Assembly (NCBI RefSeq): GCF_051622035.1 | Contig: NC_135358.1 | Location: 19,978,001-20,042,000 of the forward strand | DNA: 64,000 nt | Direction of reading: 5' to 3' | Origin: Arctopsyche grandis | Lineage: Eukaryota; Arthropoda; Insecta; Trichoptera; Hydropsychidae | Shown here: piece by piece, positions 1 to 11,800 of the stretch | How positions within the stretch are numbered: position 1 is the first letter of the stretch | Layout: each line of letters opens with the position of its first letter | The notes under the pieces: generated by a model | What the model was told of the DNA's origin: nothing | What the model saw: only the letters and a program-made list of their open reading frames with translations | Database searches by the model: none | Translations under genes and position numbers: made by a program

Positions 1-1054
1 AAAATTGGCGTAAAAAGGTCACTGCAATTGTGAAGTGTCGTACCAATTAGACAATTTACCATCATTTCATTTAGATCGGGAACTACCTGAAATTTTATAA
101 CATTTGAAAATATTCACAATATGTAATATGTAAGTATAATGTAAATATCAGAAGGTACACTAGTCAGAAGATTTATTGCTTCATTACTGGTAAAATTGGA
201 TTTATTGTACTTTTTTTCTAGCGTAAAACTGTTGCAAACCAAAGATACCGTTTCAAGTAGTGTAATTCTGAAATTCATTATTTGGTCATTTCTACTGTAA
301 AAAATGTAAGAAAATAGAATATACTCTCATAATGCTCATTACTCATGATCAGTTAAATTTTCTATATTGTGAAAAGCCTCAGTCAAGTTGAAAATGGTTT
401 GTCTTGATTTCGTCTCTGAGCATATTGCAATAGCAGGAAACGGAACCTGAAAGATAATATTAAATTATAAGGAAATTAACCGTTTCAACAAAAAAAAAAC
501 ATCCGTAGATCACAAAATTAAAACCAAACTGTAAAACTGCATTTTCAATTTTAAAATTAATGATACTACCTCCCAAACAGGTGTAGGCGATTCAGCAAAG
601 CTTACAATCACAGGACTTTGGTCCCATTTCATGTACACTTTATAAATAAGATAGGTGCATGTTATAAGGCTAAATATGAACATTGAGATCCACCATATTC
701 TGAAAGAAATATGAAATATGAAAGTGTATATTTAAAACTATTTTAAAGTTCAGTACCTGCACAAATGCAATATACGAAATACAAATGTAAATATTTGGGA
801 ACCGATCGCACGTAATTGCACTTGTTATACTGGTATAAATATGTACAAGTGCAATTACAATTTCAAGTATGAACAAACCTTTCAATGACTGTTCTGCCCC
901 TTTCTCCTACATATTGAAGTCCATGTAGACTTGTTGCTGAAGCGAATTCCACGAAATAGTTCTTGCATGTAAGACGTTTTTTTTTAACGGCTCTGTTTTT
1001 GTATTCCTCGTCTCGATTTTCAAATGGCAATTCAATTTTTACCGCGTCGTGCAT
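1..1054 (-). CDS. pickpocket-type DEG/ENaC channel, gene A (5' part only)
   Basis: This is the N-terminal part of an amiloride-sensitive sodium channel subunit of the insect pickpocket family, a plasma-membrane protein with two transmembrane segments and a large cysteine-rich ectodomain. Coding exons read on the minus strand are 879-1054, 570-699, 343-446, 159-294 and 1-86 (running off the window). The first exon carries the family's cytoplasmic motif SLHGLQYVGE, the second the first membrane segment (IWWISMFIFSLITCTYL), and the third VPFPAITICSETK, the start of the ectodomain. The start codon at 1052-1054 is the first Met of an open exon and matches gene B. Splice sites are GT-AG and phases agree. 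Exons and introns are nearly identical to 11,971-12,866, so this is a recent tandem copy. The remaining exons must lie to the left of the window. Which Drosophila pickpocket is the orthologue cannot be settled here; the sequence resembles the ppk28/ppk11-like group. Confidence 0.88.
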
Positions 1055-1178
1055 GACTCAACTGCAATATCGTATATTTAATAAAAGTTATAAAATTTAC
1101 CAAATTCTATTGTCGTCGTCCTATAAGTACTTTGTCAACTTTATAATATTTTAACTGCCTCGTCGAGAATGATGGTTT
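1..1178. repeat. direct segmental duplication, left copy (partner 11,811-12,990)
   Basis: The first base of the window corresponds to 11,811, and near-identity continues through exons and introns to 1178/12,990, where the two sequences part just after the shared string ending GAATGATGGTTT. The offset is 11,810-11,813 with only small indels. The breakpoint lies about 120 bp upstream of both start codons, so only a short stretch of putative promoter is shared. Confidence 0.9.
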
Positions 1179-1208
1179 ATGTAGCGTATAGAGAATGATG
1201 AACTTAGC

Positions 1209-1312
1209 TAATAATAATTTAGAACTAATCGTAGTTAATTTAGAACTAATCGTGGTTAATTTAGAACTAATCGTATAACTAATCGTAAAACTAATCGCTG
1301 CGTAAAACTAAT
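1209..1312. repeat. short tandem repeat, unit about 22-25 bp
   Basis: Three imperfect units of TTTAGAACTAATCGTnGTTAA are followed by shortened units ending in ACTAATCG. They lie directly upstream of gene A beyond the duplication breakpoint and are absent upstream of gene B. No function is evident. Confidence 0.7.
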
Positions 1313-2680
1313 GCTGCGTTTAGATCAAAAGAGGGAAACAAGTGCTTTTGGCTAAAATCACCGCACCTTCATTATTCATGGGGTAATGTAATCTCAATAG
1401 ATTACTCGACAATATGCAATCATTTGAATTTTCATTATTCGCACTGGTGTTGATTTCACAACGTTCACAATAACGGAAAAATGCAGTGTGTCAAATGCGG
1501 CCGCTTCATTACCTAGCGTGCTCTGATTGCGGATGGTCATTGTGCAGTGAAAATTTGTGAAAATAATAAAATTGAAGTATGTATGTCGGAGATACTGCAG
1601 TGTAGGTTTTTCAAATCTGCGTAATTTTTTTTTTTGGTATTTTTAACATCAGTGTATGTTTTTGTGATCAGTTTTATTTCCTTTAAAAAGAAACTTTTTT
1701 TATGAATAATTTTATTTTGCCTTGAGTTTTAACTATGTGTTGTCATTTGTTACCACAACAGACCACTTGTATCATTTTGATCAGTTATCTGAGCGAAAGA
1801 TAAAACTTAATTTGGTGTCGGCATTTGTCGCCTTCTAAAGATATTTTTGATTTACTTCAAAAAATGGCGAAAAAGGATTGACTCAGTTTATACATAAAAA
1901 ATTAGAAAAATAAACAAATGAAGAAAAATTATGTTTGTAGCCTGTAGAATATTAATTATTTGAATTTAAAAAAATCAAAAGATTTTTTTAAGATATAAAA
2001 CACCGTTTTTTCAAGCAATTTAGAAAAGTAAATTTAAGAAAGTTGATTTTATATTATACTAGTGGTTTTATTAGTGTTTTTTTGTAACATAAACAGCTCA
2101 TTTACACAGCATATGGCTCATTTAATATTCACACAAACACACAGTTTTTTTGAAATTATATATTAGATTATTTTGTTATTCAGGAAGACATATTGCAATA
2201 TCTCGAATAGAGCTGTATGAAGCATTGCGCAGCAGAGGACGAATAAAGGCTAATGAAGCGACATCAAGGAATTTTATAAACGATATTATATAAGTAAAAA
2301 ATTGACAAAATAATTAACAACTTTTCCATGATTTTAATGAAAAGATACATAGATAAAGTAAATATTATATCTGGAAGTATCGGACGTCCTGTTATGTCTT
2401 TTTCACAAAAGTAGTCGAAAATCAAAGAGAACCAAAATAAAAAAAAAGTTAGTGGAATCACGCATCAGTAATGCGATCTTTATTACTTCCCATTGGACAA
2501 TTGAGTGAATATGTACATATGTGCAAGAAGCCAGTCACAAGAAATCAGAAGATTCAGAGAGCATAACACAAGAAAAATATCTCGAAAACATACCAATGCT
2601 GATTTAATCAATATTTTATTAATATCTTCAGACCAGCGTATTTCCTTTGTACGTCCACTACCATTAAAACATAGATAAAG
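1313..2680. other. AT-rich intergenic stretch, no gene seen
   Basis: There are only short open frames of biased composition, with homopolymer runs and no splice-compatible coding signal. A short ACATAGATAAAGT motif at about 2347 and again at 2671 resembles the ends of the neighbouring MITE-like repeat. Confidence 0.5.
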
Positions 2681-3110
2681 TAAAAATTCGTATGTGACCA
2701 ACCCATGACTTTATCTATGTATTTGAGGAATATAAGAAGGTCACAAAACAAAATTCGATATGGAACAGCACAAACACATTCACACATACCGGCAGCATAA
2801 TGAAATACTAATAGCTATGACAGCATTTTCGTTACAAATTGAGTGCAAATGTATGGAAACTTGCACAAGAAAAAAGTTCTACTTCCGGTTGTCGGATTTT
2901 GTTCAAATTTTTTTATCACTCAAAATCCCTATCAGTATTATACACAATAAATATCAAGAATATCAAAATAATTTAAAAGGACAACATAAAATAATGAAAT
3001 ATTGTTTTGAAAAAAAAAACTACTTTCGGTTTACGAATTTTGACCAAAATCTTATTATCTCTGAGTTAGTACATAAAGAATATAAATATAAATTTTCAGC
3101 TTGATACGTT
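2672..3110 (+). repeat. MITE-like dispersed repeat, copy 1
   Basis: The segment begins with an inverted motif pair, ATAGATAAAGT and ACTTTATCTAT, around GTGACCAACCCATG, and continues through CATACCGGCAGCAT and CTTCCGGTTGTCGGATTTTG. The same series recurs at 14,618-15,060 in the same orientation and at 13,690-13,925 and 15,190-15,390 inverted. No transposase is encoded. The class is unknown; a non-autonomous DNA element is the best guess. Confidence 0.65.
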
Positions 3111-3938
3111 CAGGGAAAGTTTCCCATGATTTATGAAAATGCAGCACTATTTGGCGTTTCGATTTTACAATTTTAAATACATAGACTTATTATATACATT
3201 ATGTACATTATTAGGTCGGAGCGTAAAATGAGAATTGGATGGACTCAATGGAAAACTTTTATCGTATAAAATATAAAGGAACGTTAAATAAAACATTTCA
3301 TTGATTTTAAATATTTTAAACAATGTCCTGTGCCTCCAATCAATCAATTTACCTCGGCAAAATTTTCGAAAGAGTGGTTTTTTTCATATATCTATTTTTT
3401 GAGAAGAGTTTCGATTTTATTTCTATTTAAAAAAATCAACGCCAATATTCACCTACTAAATATTATTTAAGCTGATTTCAAAGTCGCCGTTTCGCTCCAA
3501 AGTTTATTATGATTTAAATTAACACTAACTAGCATTATGTGGCTGTCAACATTTGTCAAAATTTTCACAATGTTTCTCTTGATGTGTAAGCGTCTTTAAT
3601 TAATTGTTGTTTTCAAATGAAGAATAATTTTATTTATTTGATGGAAATACCTATAATTCGAATTTAGTATTGTCAAAGTTTACGAATGGAGAAAATTTCT
3701 TTGATTCAGTATAATTTTTGAATAATTGAATGATCTTCCAAATTTTTAGTACATATGTATAAACTAACACTTAAAAATTATCGTTTCTAAAAGTTGCCTA
3801 AAAATAATAATTCTATATCAATAATTAATGAATACTATTATTTTCCTTTGCTGAACTTTAAAAAGGAAATCCACCATTCCTATTAAGGAGAACGCTTATA
3901 TTTGTAGAATTTAAAATAAAATGTGATTTTAAAAGCAT
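3111..3938. other. intergenic stretch, nothing recognised
   Basis: AT-rich sequence without convincing open frames, repeats shared with other parts of the window, or coding signal on either strand. Confidence 0.45.
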
Positions 3939-3940
3939 AC

Positions 3941-4003
3941 TTCTCGCGAACATTGCACACTTAATACTTCCCGCCGAACAAACTGGTATAGATGCATCTC
4001 CCG
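3941..4003 (-). pseudogene. relic pickpocket exon
   Basis: Read on the minus strand, the segment encodes GDASIPVCSAGSIKCA, which matches the 60-nt exon 10 of gene C (GDPSMPICSAGSVKCA) and, less closely, exon 10 of gene B. The donor side still has GTATGC, but the expected acceptor AG is replaced by a sequence ending CACG, and none of the neighbouring exons can be found within several kb on either side. It therefore looks like a leftover from a lost or rearranged pickpocket copy that lay between A and B. The reading frame is still open across the exon. Confidence 0.7.
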
Positions 4004-4229
4004 TGTAAATTATCAAAGTCAATATTAAGCGGGCTCAATATGTCGGAGTATTTCATCAGGTAAAAGTCGAGTTAATTCAGGGCACGGCAATACTATTGGC
4101 ATCGCAAAGAGTAGCCAATCACAGGAAGGACCGGGTTGACCGGCGCTTTCGAGAATTCCGACTTTTACCATCATATGTACCTACATATCCTCCAAAATAA
4201 TATAAAAGAAAATTGATCGATAGAATCTT

Positions 4230-4277
4230 TCGCGCAGTGCTTTTAGTACTAGGCGTAGTAAAAGCACTGCGCGAAGA
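4230..4277. repeat. short perfect hairpin
   Basis: The arms TCGCGCAGTGCTTTTA and TAAAAGCACTGCGCGA surround a loop of about 14 bases. The hairpin lies about 60 bp outside the TIR element at 4336-4677 and may be part of an older, larger element. Confidence 0.75.
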
Positions 4278-4335
4278 TCACTACCGCTTTGCGAAGATCC
4301 CCGTTTTTGGCGGAGGATTTCGCGCGAAGTCCATA

Positions 4336-4678
4336 GTGGCGTAGCTATCATTGCGCAGAGTGATGAAAAGCATCGCGGCCCATGCTCGATATGAAAAAAA
4401 TTTCACCGTACGCCACTGCTATACGCATATGTATAAGCTAAGTAGGCGTGTCAATAACAAATCAGGCGTGTAGCCGCTCGAGTACGAACATATTGCAGAA
4501 ACGAGATCTTACTTTAAAGTTTAAACGAAGCCACTTTGGTGCTGAATCGTATATATGAGAATGTTAGTAAATTACGAAATTCATACGAAGAGAAATAAAA
4601 TCAGAAGCAAACAAAATGGTCAGGAAGTGGGGAGAAATTTTTGCATTGGGGCCCAAAATTTCTAGCTACGCCACGGAG
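4336..4678. mobile_element. short TIR element (GTGGCGTAGCTA ends)
   Basis: The motif GTGGCGTAGCTA at the left end appears inverted as TAGCTACGCCAC at the right end, enclosing about 340 bp with no coding capacity. Such ends are common on non-autonomous DNA transposons, but the superfamily cannot be fixed. The target-site duplication is not clear. Confidence 0.5.
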
Positions 4679-5318
4679 AGTGAAGAAAAATCCAAAAGAT
4701 AAATCAAACATTAGTTCAATTACAAAAATATAAATAACACTGTTCGACAAATGACGACTTTCTTTGGTTCAGAGATGAGATATGACTATTCTTATAGATC
4801 AGTAAACACGAATCTGGTAATAAAAAATGTTGATTGGCTCGAGATTCGGAGATATGTGTTTTTTAAATTGCGCGATTTTTCTATATCTTGGTGTTATTCG
4901 GTCGATGTCGCAAAATCTATAAATTTCCTGTTCAAAATGAATATTGAAATCTATAGTCGGGTATTTTATCTTTCATTTGTAGTACTTTTCAGCTTTCAAA
5001 TCTCTCTTAGTGGTCGTCCAGTTCAAATCAAAAGTCAAAAGTACGTATTTTCACTTGGGATTTTTTCCCACTGTTAATACTATTTTATATTGAGTTTTTT
5101 CTATTGAAACATGTTTATTGGGATAGTGTTCTGGTTTTTTTTTCGTTCAAAAGATTTAATTGGAAGTGTGCTGAATTTTAAATCGGTAAAATTTCGAGCT
5201 AAAAGCTCGTAGTAGGATTTACTCGTTTTTACACGAATCTGAATTGAATTAATAGGGATAATATATTAAATTGTATTTATATGAGAATTAAATAAAATTC
5301 CACTTAGAAAAATCATAT
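4679..5318. other. intergenic stretch with one signal-peptide-like open frame
   Basis: A 108-codon frame on the plus strand (4751-5077) contains an internal Met at 4938 followed by a hydrophobic run (VFYLSFVVLFSFQISLSG) and then RPVQIKSQ, with a GT donor-like site (GTACGT) soon after. This could be the first exon of a secreted or membrane protein, but no downstream exon was found. I treat it as unproven. Confidence 0.2.
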
Positions 5319-5322
5319 TACG

Positions 5323-5420
5323 ACTATTCTTGTGGTTTAATAACAAAAATTCGTTTATTTTATCGAGGTAAGCCAGTTATCAATTGAATTTTTGTTATTA
5401 AACCACAAGAATAGCCGAAA
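5323..5420. repeat. inverted repeat, arms about 27 bp
   Basis: ATTCTTGTGGTTTAATAACA and its continuation is repeated in inverted orientation at the right side (TGTTATTAAACCACAAGAAT), separated by about 40 bases. The arms are nearly perfect. It may be a small foldback element. GC-richer short palindromes follow at 5465-5610 (CCCGGTGCTAGCACCGGG, and a separated pair around ATACAAGGGGA). Confidence 0.75.
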
Positions 5421-5942
5421 TATGATTTTTTTTCTTATACATACATATGTATGTACATTTAATTTCCCGGTGCTAGCACCGGGATCCCAGGATCGGAAAT
5501 TTCTAGCACCGCAATCCCGGTGCTGAAAAAACCTTCCGGAATTGGATGCCTCAATACAAGGGGACTCGGTATGACATCACCTAATCCCCTTGTATCCTAC
5601 TCGCGCACAGGCAAGTAAGGTTGTGTTACAAAAACAGGAATATTTTGACGTCATATATGTATATTCGAAGTAGCAACAAGTGCGCTCCCTGTTTAGATAT
5701 TTGGCAGCAATGAGTTTCTAAAAGATTTTTTTATAATTTTGTATGGCAAATGAAATTTTGACAAGACGCGGTTTTACATATTATTTATTTAAGATTTTGA
5801 CGCAATATGGCTAGAATTGAGCCATGTTTCTTCAGTGAAAATATTTTGTTTTGGATTGAGATTATTATCTATTCTTAAAAAGTTACATCTGGCTGTCTCG
5901 TTTTTTTCTTCTAATTGTACATATGTATATATTTATGTATCT

Positions 5943-7456
5943 ATATTTTGACGTTCTTTGCAGTTTTTAGCGCGGCCTCTACTTCGCTAGGCAATACTGC
6001 AGGAACCCTTTGGCCGTGTGTCGTTTTGAAATGTGGCGGCCCCCCCTAATTAATATCTTAGCTAGGCTTTTCATCAAATGCATCCAGAACCAAGCTATAC
6101 CAGAAGGATGGAATAACGCAACTATCATTTTAATACACAAAAAAAGCGACAAAAGCGATATCAAGAACTACCAACCCATTAGTTTACTTTCAGCGGTCTA
6201 CAAGCTCTTCACGAAGGTTATTACAGAAAGGCTGAAGAATATCCTCGACGAGAACCAACCTATAGAGCAGGCAGGGTTTAGGGCAAATTTCAGCACAATG
6301 GACCACCTCCAAGTAGTTGGCGAACTAATCGAGCGCGCCAACGAATATCAACGGCCATTGTGCCTAGGTTTCGTCGATTATGAGAAAGCCTTCGATACAG
6401 TTAGTCATAATGCAGTACTTAACGCCCTACAAACACAGGGAGTGCCGGAACCCTATGTGGGACTGTTAGCTGCAATATATAAGAATGCTACAGCTTCGGT
6501 TAAAATTTTTTCAGGTACAGATAGATTTGGCATAGGAAAAGGAGTAAGACAAGGAGATACAATCTCGCCCAAGTTATTCAATGCGGTGCTTGAGGGAGTT
6601 TTCAGGAACTTGGATTGGGATACAGCCGGAGTAAGCATCAATGGTCGCTTCTTGAGTCACCTTCGGTTCGCAGACGATATAGTTTTAGTAGCTCGTGATT
6701 CAGCTGACCTACTTATCAGACTAACACAGCTGGACAGGGAAAGTAGAAAAGTAGGATTAAAAATTAACGTAGATAAGACTGAACTAATGTTCAATAGTTA
6801 TTGCATGCCTGATAGCATCTCCTTAGATGATAAACCAGTAGAAGTAGTAAATAATTTAGGTCAAATGATTGACATGTCTGGTAGTAAAGATGAAGAGATA
6901 AAGAGACGTATGAAATTAGGATGGAGTGCATTTGGACGGATGAATGCTGTTTTTAAATCAAAAATGCCTCTCTGCCTGAAGAAAAGGATCTTTGATCAAT
7001 GCGTTTTGCCAGTGATGACGTTTGGATGTGAAACTTGGAAACTGAACGCCAAGATGCTAAATAAAATCCAATGCACTCGAAGAAGTATGGAACGCTGTAT
7101 GCTTGGCATAACGAGGAAAGACAGAAAGCGGAACACGTGGGTGAGAAGTATGACAAGGGTAGTGGACATAGTGGATAGAGTGAAGAGATTGAAATGGCAA
7201 TGGGCGGGTCACGTAGCTAGGAGGATGGACGAGAGGTGGACAAAAGAAGTGCTTGAATGGTACCCGAGATAAGGCAAAAGGGTAAAAGGAAGACCGCAAG
7301 GAAGATGGGTGAACGAAATTAGGAAAATGTGCGGAATGAGATGGATGAGTGCTGCGCAAAACAGAGACGAGTGGAAGCGTGTTGGAGAGGCCTTCATCCA
7401 GCAGTGGATGGCGAATGGCTGTAAATGATGATGATGATGATGATGATATTTTGACG
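5943..7456 (+). mobile_element. 5'-truncated RTE-type LINE with target-site duplication
   Basis: A non-LTR retrotransposon fragment of the RTE kind. It is bounded by the 11-bp direct repeat ATATTTTGACG (5943-5953 and 7446-7456), which marks the insertion. The body has only the reverse transcriptase and the C-terminal region; the endonuclease domain is missing, as expected for 5' truncation. The 3' end is a GATGAT microsatellite (about 7427-7446), a typical RTE tail. Related fragments of the same family lie at 8050-8265 (+), 29,285-29,590 (-) and 57,890-58,440 (-). Confidence 0.9.
6010..7272 (+). CDS. RTE reverse transcriptase fragment
   Basis: The 420-codon frame encodes the reverse transcriptase of the RTE-type element. 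Motifs in order are KNYQPISLLS at residues 52-61, EQAGFR at 86-91, FVDYEKAFDTV near 121-131, GVRQGDTISPKLF near 178-190 and the catalytic FADD at 220-223. The C-terminal part contains [20 protein letters not shown], the signature tail of this LINE group. The frame stops at 7270-7272, but the same frame continues beyond with GKRVKGRPQGRW and further family residues to about 7428, so the TAA is a premature stop in an otherwise well-preserved copy. The first Met is internal to the domain and is not a native start; upstream codons are also in frame. The copy is incomplete and cannot encode a full mobile enzyme set. Confidence 0.9.
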   Translation: MAVCRFEMWRPPLINILARLFIKCIQNQAIPEGWNNATIILIHKKSDKSDIKNYQPISLLSAVYKLFTKVITERLKNILDENQPIEQAGFRANFSTMDHLQVVGELIERANEYQRPLCLGFVDYEKAFDTVSHNAVLNALQTQGVPEPYVGLLAAIYKNATASVKIFSGTDRFGIGKGVRQGDTISPKLFNAVLEGVFRNLDWDTAGVSINGRFLSHLRFADDIVLVARDSADLLIRLTQLDRESRKVGLKINVDKTELMFNSYCMPDSISLDDKPVEVVNNLGQMIDMSGSKDEEIKRRMKLGWSAFGRMNAVFKSKMPLCLKKRIFDQCVLPVMTFGCETWKLNAKMLNKIQCTRRSMERCMLGITRKDRKRNTWVRSMTRVVDIVDRVKRLKWQWAGHVARRMDERWTKEVLEWYPR

Positions 7457-8858
7457 CACGTAAAATGTCATATTGTCCGACTAAAATATAACGCAACTCT
7501 GAAGCGAAATGCAAGATTCGAATATGCGATATCTTTACGAGTGGCTTGCTGATTGAAAAGGATATTTCTTTATACATATTTTTTGGAACTCGTCAAGAGT
7601 CAAGTGTTTCGTCATCCCATATTAAGTAATTCTTTTTGGAAAAAAAATATGTAGGGGAGGAGGGGGGGGAGCAACTTTCGCTTCCTTGTGCCCCACCTGC
7701 TTTTAAAGTAACGTGGCACAAAAACTATTTAACGATATTATGTACATATATACATATGTATTTTATTTTTATTTTTATTGTTATTATACAACATCAATCA
7801 ATCAAGCACACTCGTCTAACAGATTGCTCCAAAGCGACGAATGTGCTAAAAATATTAAGAAAGGATGTATATATGTATTTAATTTTTTTAATCAAAATTG
7901 AAATACAAATTAAAATCATGATTCTTTTCTCATTGGGGAGACTAATAAAACACAAACACCATTTTTTTTTAATTATTTAATAAATACGATAAATGTTTTT
8001 AGTAACTATACAATAATGTTACACAATTTATTATATTATATTATAATATAGGGAACGGAAGGCGTGAATGAGAAATATGACAAGGGTAGTTGGTTAGTGG
8101 AGAAAGCATAGATATAGAATAATTATTCTACATACATATATCTATGGGAGTAAAGATATTGAAATGGAAATGTAAATGTTAAAGGGTGCAAGGAAGGTCA
8201 CAATAGAGATGGGTGGATGATATTAGAAAAAACTGAGAGATGAATGGAAGCGTTTTGGATTCATTACATTACATTACTATACGAATTGCGTATCCGTATG
8301 CAGTATTTACATATGTAAGTACCTGTGTATTTGCTAATCACAAAGTACATGCTAATCACATACAATGAACGACATAAAACATAAAATAAAAACCTTGTAA
8401 TAAAATACGTATGTATGTACATATTCCAAATTTAAAAACTATATACATACACGTGTGTTTACTGGATTCACTAAAATAACAACCATTACATATTAATACA
8501 TATTTTTAGTAAGCAAACTTTTAGTTGATTCGATTGATACTACAAACATACATATATAGCAATCGTTAAGCATTTCATTTAGTGTTTTGTCGTATCATGA
8601 TGTAAATACATATGTACATATCATACATACATATGTATATGTATGACATAACAAAAGATCGTTATTTTGAAGACTACTGATTATTTTACTAAATTATATC
8701 ACTAAATTACCCACATCCATTGATAAGGTATACTAATTTTACACCGTACATGTATTACAACATTATAAATTTATTTAATGCGACAATATTGTCGTCTATT
8801 CATAGCTTTTTATAAATATAATAAAGATGATAAGTCTGAACAAATTAATATTTATTGA
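7457..8858. other. intergenic stretch with a decayed RTE fragment
   Basis: At 8050-8265 (+) the strings AATATGACAAGGGTAGT, ATTGAAATGGAAATG, AAGGTCACAATAGAGATGGG and GATGAATGGAAGCGTTTTGG parallel the 3' part of the element at 7135-7385, with many substitutions. The rest is AT-rich with many ACATACATATGTA-type microsatellite motifs. Confidence 0.6.
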
Positions 8859-11800
8859 TTATTTGGATTTTTCTTCAGGTGATTTATTTTTATTTTTAAT
8901 ACTATTCCTTAAATTGCAACAAGCCCTGAAAGAACAAGTTTTTAAATTTATTAAATGCCTGTCAAGTAAATTATATATACATTAAAATCAAAATATTCGA
9001 CTGACCTTAAAGTCAAAAAATATATAATTTCTATAAGACTGAGAAACGAAAATCCGAGACAAAGTCCCAATAAACCACCACAATTGGCTAGGAAATCTGT
9101 GGTTCCGTACAATTCAGATCGACGTGATGTTATAAATTGAGGTTGTTTAAGGAACAACACCATTCGAGCCAACTGTATTCTGAAAAAAGATGCGACATGT
9201 TATTTATATTTATTTATTTATATTAAAATATAAATAATTCATTTAACTATGTATGTACATACTCCTCTGTAATATTTTCTGCGTAGCTTTCATAAACTTT
9301 TTTCCAATTATAATCGGCCTGAGATACTTCCACATCATACCCGATTACTGTGCACGCCGGCAAACAGTTGCAATCTTTTACATAATCAACCAGATAAGCA
9401 TCTATATCAGTCAAGTTTTCATTGTTGAAGCCGATTTTACTGATCTTCTGCATTAAGTCATCTTAAAACACAAAAATGAAAATTCGTTTTGGTTAAAATC
9501 ACAGATTAAAATACAAAAATATCTGTAAATATAGTTTTGGTTTAAAACCAGTGCTAGAGGTCAATACAACAATGGTTTATTTTTAAATAGTGTATGTATG
9601 AATATATACCATGGATAGAGCTGTAGCGGATAAATAGTAAAACCTGGGAAGAACACACTATACAAGTGTGTTCTTAATTGATTTTAGATGACCTAGGTTT
9701 TCTTATTTAAATTAATATTTATATTAGAATACCTTGATAGTAATAAACACATGGCAACTTTCCAACGGAACATATAGGTGTATTTAGTTTTCCTGAAAAA
9801 AAAATCATACATTCGAATATATTAATGTTCTCGTAATAAAAAAAACTTAAAGAACCAAGGTGCATTAGAATGATACCCAAAAAGATGTAGATGAAATTAA
9901 AAGAAATGAAAGCAAACTTAATTTTTATTTTACCAGTGTCATCGACAGGTTCCAAATCGATACTTACGGCCAAACTTAATATATTTGAAAGTGGCGGAAG
10001 TCCAATTTTCAGTTCCAAAAACAATATTTCTGTTTGATTTAATTCATAAATTGTTCAAAAATCCCTTCTTTTAATTCGATATGTCTAGAATCTCATACAT
10101 ACATAGATAATATTTAATTTTTTGCGAGATTTCTTGTGGAGAAAAGTGGATTTATGCCATTTTCAATTATAACGTTTCAAATGTACATACATACATAGAT
10201 TTTTTCGCCTTTCGCCCTTTGCGATCGCGCACACAACAATCGTTGCAGCGTAAATCACGAATACGGAATATCTAGCACTTGAGTTCTCGTTAGTATGATA
10301 GTTTGCGCGTTTGTTACTCTCGATAGACGGCAATTTCGGGTGCCAAATATTCCGTGATCGAGATTTTAGTGACGTGTGCGAGATTTCTTTGTACAGGATA
10401 ATCACCAAACCATGTAAAATGTAGAACTTTATGAGAAACCGTTAAGACAATTAAATTTGATAAATATGTAAGATCATCTTGGAAGTTATACATTTCCAAA
10501 CCTGACCAGCAGCATTGCAGTAACACTTCGAATCATACAACGTATGATTTTTCCAATCGATTATCTCTAATTAACCGAGGTTCAAGAGCTTGGGACCTCT
10601 TAATAGCATTATACGCAAACCACTAATTTATACTGGATTACCTGTCTATTTTATTTACCTTTGAAGTTATTTACTTCTATAAACTACGTGCGATTAATAA
10701 GCAATATATTTTATAATAATATGTTCCTTTGATATTTACTTGTATGTATTATACTAACTTGGCATTGAGAAAGTCACACAGTCGCAGAGAAAATCAGTAT
10801 AGTTGGTTAGACATTCTAAGTCACAATTATTTTGTGTGTACACTTTGTAATACCTCAATTTCCTTTCGTTTGGGAAATAGCACTGTCGTCTGTAAACCAA
10901 AATCGATTGAAGCAGTAGATACGTACATATATACTTTATGTATTTCAAAATTAATATAAAAAATAACCTTTTTGGGTTGTAACTCTTTAATCCCTCAGAA
11001 GTGGTTATCATGTTGGGTTTCACTGCGGCTATAACTTCTTGATTCAGTGGAACTCTAAAGTATTGTTGGGATACTTGGGGCATTTCCACAGGCGTGTGTA
11101 GAGATACCTACATAATTCAAAAGCGTATCTACATACATATGTATATTATATAAACTTTATATATCAGAAATCAAAATCAAGAAATTCGAAGAATTGCAAT
11201 GCCTAAGCGTTTATTGAGATTTGAAAAAATATGTTTTTTGTCGAAATTCAGACGCTTTCAAACTTGAGCTACTTTAAATATTTTGGCAAAAAGAAAATCT
11301 TTCAATATTCAAGCTACCTTAAATCCTTGTACAGGACCTCTACATAAATAGTCCAAATCTTTTGAATAAGCTTTAAAAACGACCGTTATACCTGTTGTTG
11401 TACCAGCTCCCTAAAATAAAACCCTTGTTAAACTATGTTAGCTTATAAATATTATTATCATATGTACATTTTATCTATATGTACTAATATGGCACTATTC
11501 ATGGTTGCTGAATTAAATAATTATTTATAGAAACACAAGATTCATAAAAAAAACTGATACCATTCCTCTGGTGGGATAAGTCTTGAAGGGGAGATTTTTT
11601 GGGTAGCCATCGCCTAAGCTCCATCCTTCAGATTTTTTAATATCTTTTAAGTATTCATAATGTTCAAGCCTAATAAAAATAACGAAACCGAATTACATAT
11701 ATGGTTTTGTTAATAAATAAATCATACATAAATATTATACTTGCATTTCATTTCGGAATAGCTCTTGCGCATTCAACATATTAGATGTAAAACACAAGCC

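Noticed and set aside
7057-7577. Minus-strand frames of 100 and 122 codons including a run of histidines
   Set aside because: They are the reverse of the RTE reverse transcriptase and of its GATGAT tail; the histidine run is the microsatellite read backwards.
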